Positions 44,668 through 52,619 of a DNA stretch of 64,000 bases are shown here, in pieces. The notes beneath the pieces were generated by a model. It saw nothing but the letters and a program-made list of their open reading frames with translations, made no database searches and was not told the origin of the DNA. The stretch covers positions 248,001 to 312,000 of the forward strand of contig NZ_JBPZGY010000005.1 of the NCBI RefSeq assembly GCF_051857535.1, in the 5' to 3' direction. This DNA is from Roseateles_B sp051857535. GTDB taxonomy: Bacteria > Pseudomonadota > Gammaproteobacteria > Burkholderiales > Burkholderiaceae_C. The first letter of the stretch is position 1. Each line of letters opens with the position of its first letter. The translations under genes and the position numbers were made by a program.

Positions 44668-45864
44668 ATGGAAAGCTATCTGCTGGACTGGGCCAATCTG
44701 CTGCTGCGCTGGCTGCACATCGTCACGGCCATCGCCTGGATAGGCGCCTCCTTCTACTTCGTCTGGCTGGACAACCACCTGCTCAAGCCCGAATCGCCGG
44801 ATCTCAAGGCCCGCGGCGTGGACGGCGAGCTGTGGGCCGTCCACGGCGGCGGCTTCTACAACCCGCAGAAGTACCTGGTCGCGCCACCCAACCTGCCGCA
44901 GCACCTGCACTGGTTCTACTGGGAGAGCTACTGGACCTGGATGAGTGGCTTCGCGCTGTTCACCGTGCTCTACCTCTTCAACGCCGAGAGCTTCCTGATC
45001 GACCGGCGGGTGCACGACTGGTCGGCCCCGGCGGCCATCGCCACGGCCCTGGGCTTCCTGGCGGCGGGTTGGCTGGTCTATGACCAGATCTGCCGGCGCT
45101 TTGGCCATCGCAAGGACGGCAGCATAGGCAACGATGGCCTGGTGCTGGGCCTGATTGCGGTCTTCGTCGCCTTCGCGGCCTGGGCCGCCTGCCAGCTTTT
45201 CGCGGGCCGCGCGGCCTTCCTGATCGTGGGCGCCATGATCGCCACCATCATGAGCGCCAACGTCTTCTTCTGGATCATCCCGGGCCAGAAGCAGGTGATT
45301 GCCGACATGCGTGCCGGCCGGCCTGTCAGCCCAATCTACGGCCAGCGTGGCAAGCAGCGCAGCGTCCACAACACCTTCCTGACGGCGCCGGTGCTGGTCA
45401 GCATGCTGTCCAACCACTACGGCATGCTCTACAGCCATGCCTGGAACTGGGTCGTGCTCATCCTGCTGATGCTGGGCGGCTCGCTGACGCGCACCTGGTT
45501 CGTCAAGCGGCACAAGGGCGTCAATGCCTGGCCGCTGCTGGTCGTGGTGGCGCTGATGCTGGCGGCCTTGCTGTGGCTGGTGAAGCCGGCGGGCACGGTG
45601 GCAGGCACCGCGGCCGGCAAGGCCGCCCCCAGCCTGGCCCAGGTCCAGGCCGTGGTGGCTGAGCGCTGCGTCATGTGTCACAACGCGCAACTGGCTCAGA
45701 AGGGCGTGCGCCTGGACAGTGCCGAGGCTCTGCAGGCCCATGCGACGCAGCTCTACCAGCAGGTTGTGGTGCAGAAGAGCATGCCGCTCAACAACGCCAC
45801 GCAGATCACCGAGGACGAGCGCGCACTGATCGGACGCTGGGTGCAGGCCGGCGCCCCCCCCTGA
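44668..45864 (+). CDS. puuD: Membrane urate hydroxylase with cytochrome c domain
   Basis: Oxidises urate to 5-hydroxyisourate at the inner membrane, passing electrons to its own haem rather than to oxygen. The 398-residue product has about eight membrane helices, starting LLLRWLHIVTAIAWIGASFYF, with VDGELWAVHGGGFY and LHWFYWESYWTWMSGF as family signatures. The C-terminal domain has the haem motif CVMCH near residue 335, and an axial-Met candidate in QKSMPLNNATQIT. It replaces soluble uricase. The GntR-type palindrome lies upstream; the glycerate kinase gene follows after 39 bases. Confidence 0.94.
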   Translation: MESYLLDWANLLLRWLHIVTAIAWIGASFYFVWLDNHLLKPESPDLKARGVDGELWAVHGGGFYNPQKYLVAPPNLPQHLHWFYWESYWTWMSGFALFTVLYLFNAESFLIDRRVHDWSAPAAIATALGFLAAGWLVYDQICRRFGHRKDGSIGNDGLVLGLIAVFVAFAAWAACQLFAGRAAFLIVGAMIATIMSANVFFWIIPGQKQVIADMRAGRPVSPIYGQRGKQRSVHNTFLTAPVLVSMLSNHYGMLYSHAWNWVVLILLMLGGSLTRTWFVKRHKGVNAWPLLVVVALMLAALLWLVKPAGTVAGTAAGKAAPSLAQVQAVVAERCVMCHNAQLAQKGVRLDSAEALQAHATQLYQQVVVQKSMPLNNATQITEDERALIGRWVQAGAPP

Positions 45865-45903
45865 GGGCCTAGGCCGTCCGGTCTGCCGGCCTACACTGGT
45901 CCG

Positions 45904-47217
45904 ATGGACCTGAACCCGCGTGAAGTGCTGACCCGGCTCTACCAGGCCGCGGTCGACCGTGCGGCGCCGCAGCAGCTCTTCCAGCCCGGCGCCATCGACT
46001 GGACCGATCTGCTGGGCGCCGAGCCGCCATCGCTGCCGGGTCGCTGCCTGGTGATCGGTGCTGGCAAGGCCTCGGCCGCAATGGCCGCGGCGCTGGAGGC
46101 CCACTGGCCGGCCGATGCGCCGCTGGAGGGCCTTGTCATCACCCGCCGCCGTCACACGCCGCCTTGGGCGGACTGTCGCCGCATCGAGATCGTCGAGGCC
46201 TCGCATCCCGTGCCGGACGCTGCGGGGGCCGAGGCGACGGCCCGCATCCTGGCCCTGGTGCGCGGCCTGCGGCCCGAGGACCGGGTGATCTGCCTGATCT
46301 CTGGCGGCGGCTCCGCCCTGCTGAGCCTGCCGCAGCCGGGGCTCACGCTGGCGGACAAGCAGTCGCTCAATCGCCAGTTGCTGGCCTCGGGCGCTTCCAT
46401 CCAGGAAATGAACTGCGTGCGCAAGCACCTCTCGGCGATCAAGGGCGGCCACTTGGCGGCGGCTTGCGCCCCCGCCCGCGTCGTGACCTTGCTGATCTCG
46501 GACGTGCCGGGGGACGATCCCGCGGTGATCGCCTCCGGCCCGACCGTGCCCGATGCCACCCGCTGCGAAGATGCACTCGCGCTGTGCGAGCGCTATCGGC
46601 TCGCGCTGCCCGAGTCCGCCTGGGCGGGCCTGCGCAGCGGCGCCTTCGAGACGCCCAAGCCGGGCGACGCCTGTTTCGACGGCCAGCGCATGCAGATGCT
46701 GGCCACCCCGCGCCTGAGCCTGCAGGCGGCGGCCGCGCTGGCTCGCACGCTGGGGCTGGCAGCCCATGTGCTGTCGGACCAGATCGAGGGCGAGTCCCGC
46801 GAGATCGGCCGCATGCATGCAGCCCTGGCGCAGTTCGTGTCCCGGCATGGCGAGCCCTTCCGCCGGCCCTGCGTGATCCTCTCTGGCGGTGAGACCACGG
46901 TGAGCATGCCGGCCGGCCTGCAGGGCAGGGGAGGTCGGGCCACCGAGTTCTTGATGGGCTGTGCACTGGCCCTGCAGGGCGAGCCGGGTGTGCATGTGCT
47001 GGCGGCGGACACCGATGGCATTGACGGCTCCGAAGCCAATGCCGGCGCTTTCCTCGGCCCGGACAGCCTCGCCCGCGCGCAGGCGCTGGGGCTGTCGGCA
47101 GGGAGCTTGCTGGCCGAGCACCGGGCCTACGACTTCTTCGAGGCTCTGGGCGATCTCTTCAGCCCCGGCCCGACCTTCACCAACGTCAACGACTTTCGCG
47201 CGCTGCTGCTGCCTTGA
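45904..47217 (+). CDS. Glycerate kinase, GckA/TtuD (MOFRL) type
   Basis: Phosphorylates glycerate, probably to 2-phosphoglycerate. The 437-residue product has the DUF4147 N-terminal domain: VIGAGKASAAMAAALE, EASHPVPDAAG, CLISGGGSALLSLP, MNCVRKHLSAIKGG and ISDVPGDDPAVIASGPT. The MOFRL C-terminal domain contains SGGETTV, GRGGRATEF and AADTDGIDGSEANAG. In this setting it would drain glyoxylate made from allantoin, but glyoxylate carboligase and tartronate semialdehyde reductase are not in the window. Confidence 0.92.
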   Translation: MDLNPREVLTRLYQAAVDRAAPQQLFQPGAIDWTDLLGAEPPSLPGRCLVIGAGKASAAMAAALEAHWPADAPLEGLVITRRRHTPPWADCRRIEIVEASHPVPDAAGAEATARILALVRGLRPEDRVICLISGGGSALLSLPQPGLTLADKQSLNRQLLASGASIQEMNCVRKHLSAIKGGHLAAACAPARVVTLLISDVPGDDPAVIASGPTVPDATRCEDALALCERYRLALPESAWAGLRSGAFETPKPGDACFDGQRMQMLATPRLSLQAAAALARTLGLAAHVLSDQIEGESREIGRMHAALAQFVSRHGEPFRRPCVILSGGETTVSMPAGLQGRGGRATEFLMGCALALQGEPGVHVLAADTDGIDGSEANAGAFLGPDSLARAQALGLSAGSLLAEHRAYDFFEALGDLFSPGPTFTNVNDFRALLLP

Positions 47218-47249
47218 ACGCTGCCCCTTGACCTGGCGCGAGTGTCGGA

Positions 47250-47837
47250 TCAGCGGGGTTGACGCAAGTCAAGGCCGCGCCGGGCTGCCATCTCCTGGCC
47301 CATGGCCAGCTGCTGGGCCGTGCTGAGGCTGTGCTGTGCGCTGGGGAAGACCCACTGGTTTTCCAGGCGCAGGTGTGCCTTGTGGGTGTCGACGAAGGCG
47401 TCGGCGGCGCGGCCCAGCATGTCCTGCTGCAGGACAGGCAGGGCGCCATCCGGCAGCGAGTCCAGTTGAGCCAGCAGGGTGCGCAGCACCTGCCACTGCG
47501 CATGGATGCGCTGGTGGTCATCGCGCAGCCGGGTGCATACCTCCTGCAGCGAATCGTCATCCAGCTGCTCCAGCACTGGGAAGACGTGGCGCTCCTCATC
47601 CTCGTGGTGCAGCGGCGCGGCGACGTCGAAGTAGCGCCGAATGTCCCGTGCGGCCTCGCGGGCGCTGCCATCCAGGCCCTGGACTTTGAGGTGATGGCAC
47701 AGGCGCGTCAGCAACTGCAGGCTGCGCTCCACGCGCTCGTGGCAGGCATGCAGCAACTCGAAGGGCTGCTCGTAGCTGCTGCCGAAGCGCTGCTCCGGCG
47801 ACTGGCTCTGTGGAGCCTGGAACTTGATCTGGGCCAT
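47250..47837 (-). CDS. Hemerythrin-like HHE-domain protein
   Basis: A 195-residue helical protein with hemerythrin HHE metal motifs: FELLHACHERVERSL, HHEDEERHVFPVL, LRDDHQRIHAQW and HKAHLRLENQWVFPSA. The His and Glu residues would hold a di-iron site. Related proteins take part in oxygen, nitric oxide or iron-sulfur stress responses. It is divergent from a Crp/Fnr-type regulator, with a TTG-N8-CAA site between them. No signal peptide. Confidence 0.85.
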   Translation of the reverse strand: MAQIKFQAPQSQSPEQRFGSSYEQPFELLHACHERVERSLQLLTRLCHHLKVQGLDGSAREAARDIRRYFDVAAPLHHEDEERHVFPVLEQLDDDSLQEVCTRLRDDHQRIHAQWQVLRTLLAQLDSLPDGALPVLQQDMLGRAADAFVDTHKAHLRLENQWVFPSAQHSLSTAQQLAMGQEMAARRGLDLRQPR

Positions 47838-47884
47838 GAGGCTGATTGTGGCCGTGGGCGGGAGCCCCTGGCAGCCATGTCCCT

Positions 47885-47898
47885 TTGATTCAGCGCAA
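47885..47898. promoter_or_regulatory. FNR/DNR-like site TTGATTCAGCGCAA
   Basis: TTG-N8-CAA, matching the outer bases of the FNR-family box TTGAT-N4-ATCAA; the left half is perfect and the right half weaker. Its centre is 54 bases upstream of the hemerythrin gene start, which would put it near -41 for a short leader. Confidence 0.4.
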
Positions 47899-47957
47899 GG
47901 ACGCCGGCCGGGCCATGCGTGACAGTCTGCCCATCATCCTGGCACCCTGACCAACAC

Positions 47958-48710
47958 GTGGACACCCTCGACAGCCGCAGCCTGCAATCCGCCCACGCCG
48001 CCGTGCGTCCGGCCGGCTTTGACGCCGGCGCCGTGCTGTGCCTGCCATCTGACTGGACGGCCCTGTTGGGCGCTCCGGCCCTGAGCGCTTCCGAACTCCA
48101 GGCCCTGCAAGGCATGGCGACACAGCAGTGGGTCCCCTCAGGTAGCTTCGTCTTCACCCGGCAGCAGCCCGCGAGCCAGCTCTACGCCGTGCTTGATGGC
48201 TCGGTGGGCCTGGGTCTTGCCCGTGCTGACGAGCCCTTTCACCTGGAGCGCACCGTGCGCGGACCGCAGTGGCTGGATCTGGCCAGCGCCTGGCTGGGGG
48301 CCGAGCACGCGCAGGATGCTCGGGCGGTGAACGATGCCCGTGTCGTGGCGCTTCCGCTGCAGCCCCTGCGCAACCTGCTGATGCGTCAGCCGGCCCTGCA
48401 GGAGCGGCTGCTGGTGGCCCTGGCGGGCACCGTGCACAGCCTGACCAGCGTCACGCACGATCTGATGCACAAGGACGCCGAACGGCGCCTGGCCGCCTGG
48501 CTGCTGCAGTCCTGCGAAGCTGTCAGCGAGCGCGAAGGCCGCGTCGCGCTGAAGGAGCGCAAGCGTGACATCGCTGCCCAGCTGGCCATCACGCCTGAGA
48601 CGCTGTCGCGCATGATGCGGCAGCTCAACCGCAAGGGTCTGATCGAGGTCCAGGGCTACCAGGTGCGGGTGCTGGACCTCCCGGCCTTGCGCGCGCTCGC
48701 AGGCGACTGA
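47958..48710 (+). CDS. Crp/Fnr-family transcriptional regulator
   Basis: A regulator of about 250 residues with a cNMP-like sensor domain (PSGSFVFTRQQPASQLYAVLDGSVGL, given as PSGSFVFTRQQP and LYAVLDGSVGL) and a C-terminal winged helix: RKRDIAAQLAITPETLSRMMRQLNRKG (blocks RDIAAQLAITPETLSRM and LNRKGLIEVQG). No Fnr-type N-terminal cysteine cluster is seen, so an iron-sulfur sensor is unlikely; a DNR/NnrR-type haem or redox sensor is possible. The start is uncertain: GTG at 47958 is used, GTG at 47919 is also in frame. It is divergent from the hemerythrin gene and may control it. Confidence 0.85.
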   Translation: MDTLDSRSLQSAHAAVRPAGFDAGAVLCLPSDWTALLGAPALSASELQALQGMATQQWVPSGSFVFTRQQPASQLYAVLDGSVGLGLARADEPFHLERTVRGPQWLDLASAWLGAEHAQDARAVNDARVVALPLQPLRNLLMRQPALQERLLVALAGTVHSLTSVTHDLMHKDAERRLAAWLLQSCEAVSEREGRVALKERKRDIAAQLAITPETLSRMMRQLNRKGLIEVQGYQVRVLDLPALRALAGD

Positions 48711-48830
48711 TCCCGGCATCTGGCCTTTTGCGCCTGCTTTTTTTGCGCCTGCTGCGGCGCAGCATCCACGGTGTTCCTGCCCGGGCCTTGTCTCGGTGAG
48801 CTTCCGTGCTTGTTCATGCCCGCTTCAAGC

Positions 48831-48842
48831 GTGATTTATCAC
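48831..48842. promoter_or_regulatory. Dyad GTGATTTATCAC
   Basis: Five-base arms GTGAT and ATCAC with a two-base centre in the 243-bp gap before the HDOD gene. It could bind a regulator. A second dyad AGACT-N8-AGTCT lies at 48901-48918. Confidence 0.35.
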
Positions 48843-48953
48843 TGCGTCTGCGCTGAAAAGCGTGGTGTGGCTGCGATAGGGATGCCGGGCCAGCTCATCT
48901 AGACTGGACCGACAGTCTGACCCAGACCTCATTTGTCCTGGAAGGAGCGCACC

Positions 48954-49784
48954 GTGCTTGCAGCTGCAGAAAAGTTCTTCTCGAACCACAACGCCCTGCC
49001 CACCATGCCCGAGGTCGCCAGCCGCCTGCTGCGCAGCTTCGACGATGACCGCATCAGCCTGGGTGCCATCGCGGACCTGGTGGCCAAGGACGCCTCGCTG
49101 GCTGCCAAGGTGCTGCGCTTGGCCAACTCCGCGCGCTACAGCCCTTCGCACACCATCTCCACCCTGCAGGATGCCGCGGCGGCGCTGGGCATGGACAGCC
49201 TGCGCAATCTCTCCCTGGCTGCCTGCATGTGCGGGGCCTTCCCCTCAGTACCTGGCCTGGACCGAACGCTGTTCTGGCGCCACAGCCTGGCCACAGCCGG
49301 CTTTGCACGCATCCTCGGACGCATGCTGCAGCTGGACGCTGACACCACCTATCTGGCCGGCCTGATGATGCGGACCGGCCAGCTGATGATGGCCTTGTCG
49401 GACCCCGGCCAAGTGGCTGATGTCGAGAAGCATGCTGCCGAGCCCGGTAGCCGCTTTTCGCTGGAGATGCACCGTTTTGCCTGCACCCATGCCGACGTCA
49501 CGGCTTCGCTGGCCCAGCATTGGCATTTCCCTGCGGCCATGGTCGAGGCCTTCAAGGATGCCAACGCGCCGATGGAGATCCGGCCCTTCTCCCTGATGGC
49601 CGCCGTGCTGCACATGGCGGAAGTGCTGGCCGATGCGCAGCAGTCCCATGAGGATCCGGTCAAGGCGCTGAATACCGCCGTGCCGGAGCTGGTCGCGCAT
49701 GTGCATCTGGACCTGGACTACCTGCGCGCCAAGCTGCAGGCAGCCGGCGACCTGAGTTCGGACGCCGACCTGCTGCTGCATTGA
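48954..49784 (+). CDS. HDOD-domain protein
   Basis: A 276-residue protein made of one HDOD domain, the non-catalytic HD-GYP relative used in signal transduction. Visible are LPTMPEVASRLLRSFDDD, LVAKDASLAAKVLRLANSARY, GMDSLRNLSLAACM and FWRHSLATAGFARIL, with a later LAGLMMRTGQLMMAL. GTG at 48954 is chosen because AAGGAG lies nine bases upstream; a TTG at 48933 would lack one. It stands alone; partners cannot be inferred. Confidence 0.88.
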   Translation: MLAAAEKFFSNHNALPTMPEVASRLLRSFDDDRISLGAIADLVAKDASLAAKVLRLANSARYSPSHTISTLQDAAAALGMDSLRNLSLAACMCGAFPSVPGLDRTLFWRHSLATAGFARILGRMLQLDADTTYLAGLMMRTGQLMMALSDPGQVADVEKHAAEPGSRFSLEMHRFACTHADVTASLAQHWHFPAAMVEAFKDANAPMEIRPFSLMAAVLHMAEVLADAQQSHEDPVKALNTAVPELVAHVHLDLDYLRAKLQAAGDLSSDADLLLH

Positions 49785-49823
49785 GGTCTGTGCAGCGGCA
49801 AGGCGGCCGGCCGCGTGACGGGG

Positions 49824-51191
49824 TCAGGTTTTGCCGCCGGCCTTGCCCAAAGCGGCCAGGCGCTTGCGGGCATCCTCCGCGCCGTCAAACTTGGCCCCTG
49901 ACTTGAGCGACTCCTGATAGGCCTGCGCGGCCTGAGCCGTCTGGCCCAGCTTTTCCAAGGCCAGGCCCTGGCGGTACTTCAGGTAGGGCAACTGCGGTGC
50001 GAGCTTCTGGGCCTGCTGGATGGAGCGCAGCGCTGCCTCGGCGTCACCGCTGGCCAGTTGCACGGCGGCCAGGGTGTCCAGGAAACCGAAGTTGCGCGGC
50101 TCCAGGTCCACCGCCTTGCGCGCCCAGTCGAGGGCGGGGCCCAGGTCTTTCTGTTGCTGGGCAGCCAGCCAGGCCATGTTGTTCCAGGCGCCGGCCAGCT
50201 TGGCATCAGCCTCGCTGGCCTTGCGGTAGGCCGCCATGGCCTCGGCGGCCTTGCCCTGGGCTTCCATCAGATTGCCCCACTTGAGGTGCAGGGCGGCGGC
50301 GTCCTCGCCCTTGCTTTGCGCGACGAAGCGCTCATAGTCCTGCTGTGCCGCCGGCCAGCGTCCGGAGCCTGCCAGCAGGTCCAACTGGAGCAGCTTGCTG
50401 CGGGCCAGGGCCGGATCCAGGGACTCGGCCTGGCGTGCCAGCTCTATGGCCTTGTCCCAGCTGCGCTGGGCGGCCTGAATCTCGGCGCTGGCCAGCAAGG
50501 GCAGGGGGTTGCGGGGTGCGAGTCCGCTGCTCTGCTCGAAGGCCTTCAGTGCTCCCGCCAGGTCGCGCTGTGCAACCAGGGCCCGCCCCAGTCCAAAGGC
50601 CGCCGCCGGATGCATGGGATCAGCCTGGCTGGCCATGCGGAAGCTCGCGGCAGCCTCCTTGGCCTTGCCCTGCGCCAGTTGCAGTTCGGCGAGATCGAGC
50701 AGGGCGGGCGTGTATTTGGGGTCGAGCTTGGCGGCCTGCTGGAACTGACGTTCAGCGTCCGCAGCCTTGCCTTGCGCGGCGGCCAGCCTGCCCGCCGTGG
50801 TCAGCACCTCGGCGGACTTGGGCGCCAGCGCCAGGGCACGCTGCACCAGCTTCTCCGCACCAACGGCATTGGAGCGGCGCAACTGGACGTCGGCCATGCC
50901 CAGCACCGGTTCGTAGGCCTTGGGAGCCAGCTTGGCTGCCAGGTTGAAGGCCGCGTCGGCTTCGGCCCATTGGCCCTTGTCCAGGGCCTGGTTGCCCTTG
51001 CGCCAGGCCTCCTCGGCCTCATGCTGACTCAGCAGGAGGCTGTCCGGCCCCAGCGGGCGCTGGACACCGGCCTCGCGTTGCGACAGGCGGTTCTTGTGCG
51101 CCGTCTCATTGACCACCGGATTGGCGAACGCCGGCAGGCCCAGTGCAAGGGCCCATGCGAGAACGAGGCGATGAGTACGGGGCAGGTGCAT
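49824..51191 (-). CDS. Exported TPR-repeat protein
   Basis: A 455-residue protein. A signal peptide (LVLAWALALGLPAFA) is followed by about ten tetratricopeptide repeats, for example GNQALDKGQWAEADAAFNLA, AAKLDPKYTPALLDLAELQLA and EAMAAYRKASEADAKLAGAW. Start MHLPRTHRL is preferred because the frame further upstream lacks protein-like sequence. It is divergent from a PEP-CTERM gene. TPR proteins are often part of exosortase/exopolysaccharide systems (PrsT), so a link is possible. Binding partner unknown. Confidence 0.82.
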   Translation of the reverse strand: MHLPRTHRLVLAWALALGLPAFANPVVNETAHKNRLSQREAGVQRPLGPDSLLLSQHEAEEAWRKGNQALDKGQWAEADAAFNLAAKLAPKAYEPVLGMADVQLRRSNAVGAEKLVQRALALAPKSAEVLTTAGRLAAAQGKAADAERQFQQAAKLDPKYTPALLDLAELQLAQGKAKEAAASFRMASQADPMHPAAAFGLGRALVAQRDLAGALKAFEQSSGLAPRNPLPLLASAEIQAAQRSWDKAIELARQAESLDPALARSKLLQLDLLAGSGRWPAAQQDYERFVAQSKGEDAAALHLKWGNLMEAQGKAAEAMAAYRKASEADAKLAGAWNNMAWLAAQQQKDLGPALDWARKAVDLEPRNFGFLDTLAAVQLASGDAEAALRSIQQAQKLAPQLPYLKYRQGLALEKLGQTAQAAQAYQESLKSGAKFDGAEDARKRLAALGKAGGKT

Positions 51192-51586
51192 GGCATCAAT
51201 GGGCTGGCTCCGTCTTGCCGAAGCCGCCTTGTGGAAGAGGTGGATGGAGTGGACCGCTATTGGAGCCCAAGCGCCGGACTTTGTCGTCCCACCTGAATGC
51301 AGGGCGCCACAGCGTCGGGACGCGCGCAGGAATCTGGCGGGGCGGCAGAGGAGCCGTTCAGGGCGTATTCCAGATACCACTACGCTGCCAGTTACGCTCT
51401 GGCCTGGAAACTAGGGTGTCGGGTTGTTTGACATCTGGCGACGAAGCATTTTGAAACGTATCTGCAAGCCATTGATTCAGTTGACTAAATGGCCATTGGC
51501 ACGGACTATGCATTCCTCCTGTTGCAGTCGCTGACCGGCTTTACCTCTGGCAGGACTTGTAACGAATCTACTAACGGAGAAATAAG
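51192..51586. promoter_or_regulatory. Divergent regulatory region between TPR and PEP-CTERM genes
   Basis: A 395-bp gap of lower GC than its surroundings. It contains the sigma-54 promoter match at 51496-51512 and a dyad TGTC-N9-GACA at 51417-51433, about 80 bases upstream, which could be an activator site. No small gene is apparent. Confidence 0.5.
51496..51512 (+). promoter_or_regulatory. Sigma-54 promoter match before the PEP-CTERM gene
   Basis: TTGGCACGGACTATGCA has the -24 element TGGCACG and the -12 element ATGCA at correct spacing, very close to the RpoN consensus TGGCACG-N4-TTGCW. It predicts a start near 51523 and a leader of about 64 bases. Confidence 0.65.
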
Positions 51587-52519
51587 ATGAAGGCATTCAA
51601 GGTTCTGGCTGGCCTGGCCCTGGTGGCAGGCAGCTTCGCAGCCCAAGCTGCTTCGACCGTGCTGGACACGGGCATCCTGCGCATGGGTGTGGCCGACAAC
51701 GGCGGTCTGGGTGCTCTCGGCGTGGGCCTCTCCGGCCCCACCGGTGATGCCATCACCCCGGGCTGCCTGTGCGAAGGCTGGGGCGCTGCCGCTTCCGGCG
51801 TTTCTGGCTATGTGTATGGCCTGGGTGGCACCGGCGTGTCCTCCGCGCTGACCACCACCACCGTGGCTTCTGGTGCCGGCCTGTCCGCCCAGTCCGTGGT
51901 GATGCTGTCCAACGGCCTGCAAGTCACCCACAAGTACTCGTACGCCGCTGGCGGCTCGCTGTTCAAGGTCGAAGTGGTGCTGACCAACACCACCGCTGGC
52001 TCGCTGAGCGATGTGCGTTATGCCCGTACGCTGGATTGGGACGTGACCCCTGGCTACTACGACCTGAACTACACCACCGTCTACGGCGGTACGCCGACGG
52101 GTCCTGGCGGCAAGGTGCTGCACACCTCGACCAATCCCTTCGCTGTGCCGAATCCCATGGTGTTCCGTTCGCAGGAAGCCAACGTCAACGTGGTGAACAC
52201 CGGCGGTGACAAGGGTGGTTACTTCGTCTTCGGTTTCGGTGCTCTGGCTGCTGGCGAGTCCACCACCTTCGACACCTTCATCGGCGCTTCGCGCACCGTG
52301 GCTGGCCTGAAGGCTGCCCTGGGCTCTGTCGGCGTGGAAGCCTACTCGTACACCACCGGCAACAGCATTGTGGACGGCGAGTACACCCCCGCCTATGGCT
52401 ACGGCTTCGCTGGTCTGGGTCTGCCCCCGTCCCTGGGCGTGCCGGAGCCGGGTTCCCTGGCTCTGCTGGGTATCGCTGCCATCGGTGCTGGCCTGATCGG
52501 TCGCCGTCGCCGCGCCTGA
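51587..52519 (+). CDS. PEP-CTERM sorting-domain protein
   Basis: A 310-residue exported protein with a GGAG ribosome site. The signal peptide ends SFAAQA. The mature part is a beta-rich domain with SLFKVEVVLTNTTAGSLSDV and YARTLDWDVTPGYYDL, typical of secreted matrix proteins, and ends in VPEPGSLALLGIAAIGAGLIG plus RRRRA. Its codons favour C-ending and GCT/GGT forms more than neighbours, which hints at high expression. A strong terminator follows. It is under a predicted sigma-54 promoter. Function unknown. Confidence 0.92.
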   Translation: MKAFKVLAGLALVAGSFAAQAASTVLDTGILRMGVADNGGLGALGVGLSGPTGDAITPGCLCEGWGAAASGVSGYVYGLGGTGVSSALTTTTVASGAGLSAQSVVMLSNGLQVTHKYSYAAGGSLFKVEVVLTNTTAGSLSDVRYARTLDWDVTPGYYDLNYTTVYGGTPTGPGGKVLHTSTNPFAVPNPMVFRSQEANVNVVNTGGDKGGYFVFGFGALAAGESTTFDTFIGASRTVAGLKAALGSVGVEAYSYTTGNSIVDGEYTPAYGYGFAGLGLPPSLGVPEPGSLALLGIAAIGAGLIGRRRRA

Positions 52520-52567
52520 TCACCCTGCAACCTGCCGCACCGGCGGCAGGTCAAGTCCTCGAGATCG

Positions 52568-52600
52568 AACCCCGAGTGCCGCAAGGCCTCGGGGTTTTTT
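52568..52600 (+). terminator. Intrinsic terminator after the PEP-CTERM gene
   Basis: Arms AACCCCGAG and CTCGGGGTT, extended by GCC/GGC around a GCAA tetraloop, then a run of six T. It lies 48 bases after the stop. Confidence 0.85.
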
Positions 52601-52619
52601 CATGGCGCTCGCTGCGGCC

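Noticed and set aside
48727..48760. Direct repeat TTTTGCGCCTGC twice, with a GCGCC/GGCGC hairpin, after the Crp/Fnr gene
   Set aside because: The T-run precedes rather than follows the hairpin on the plus strand, so it is not a standard terminator for this gene; recorded only as a repeat without known role.
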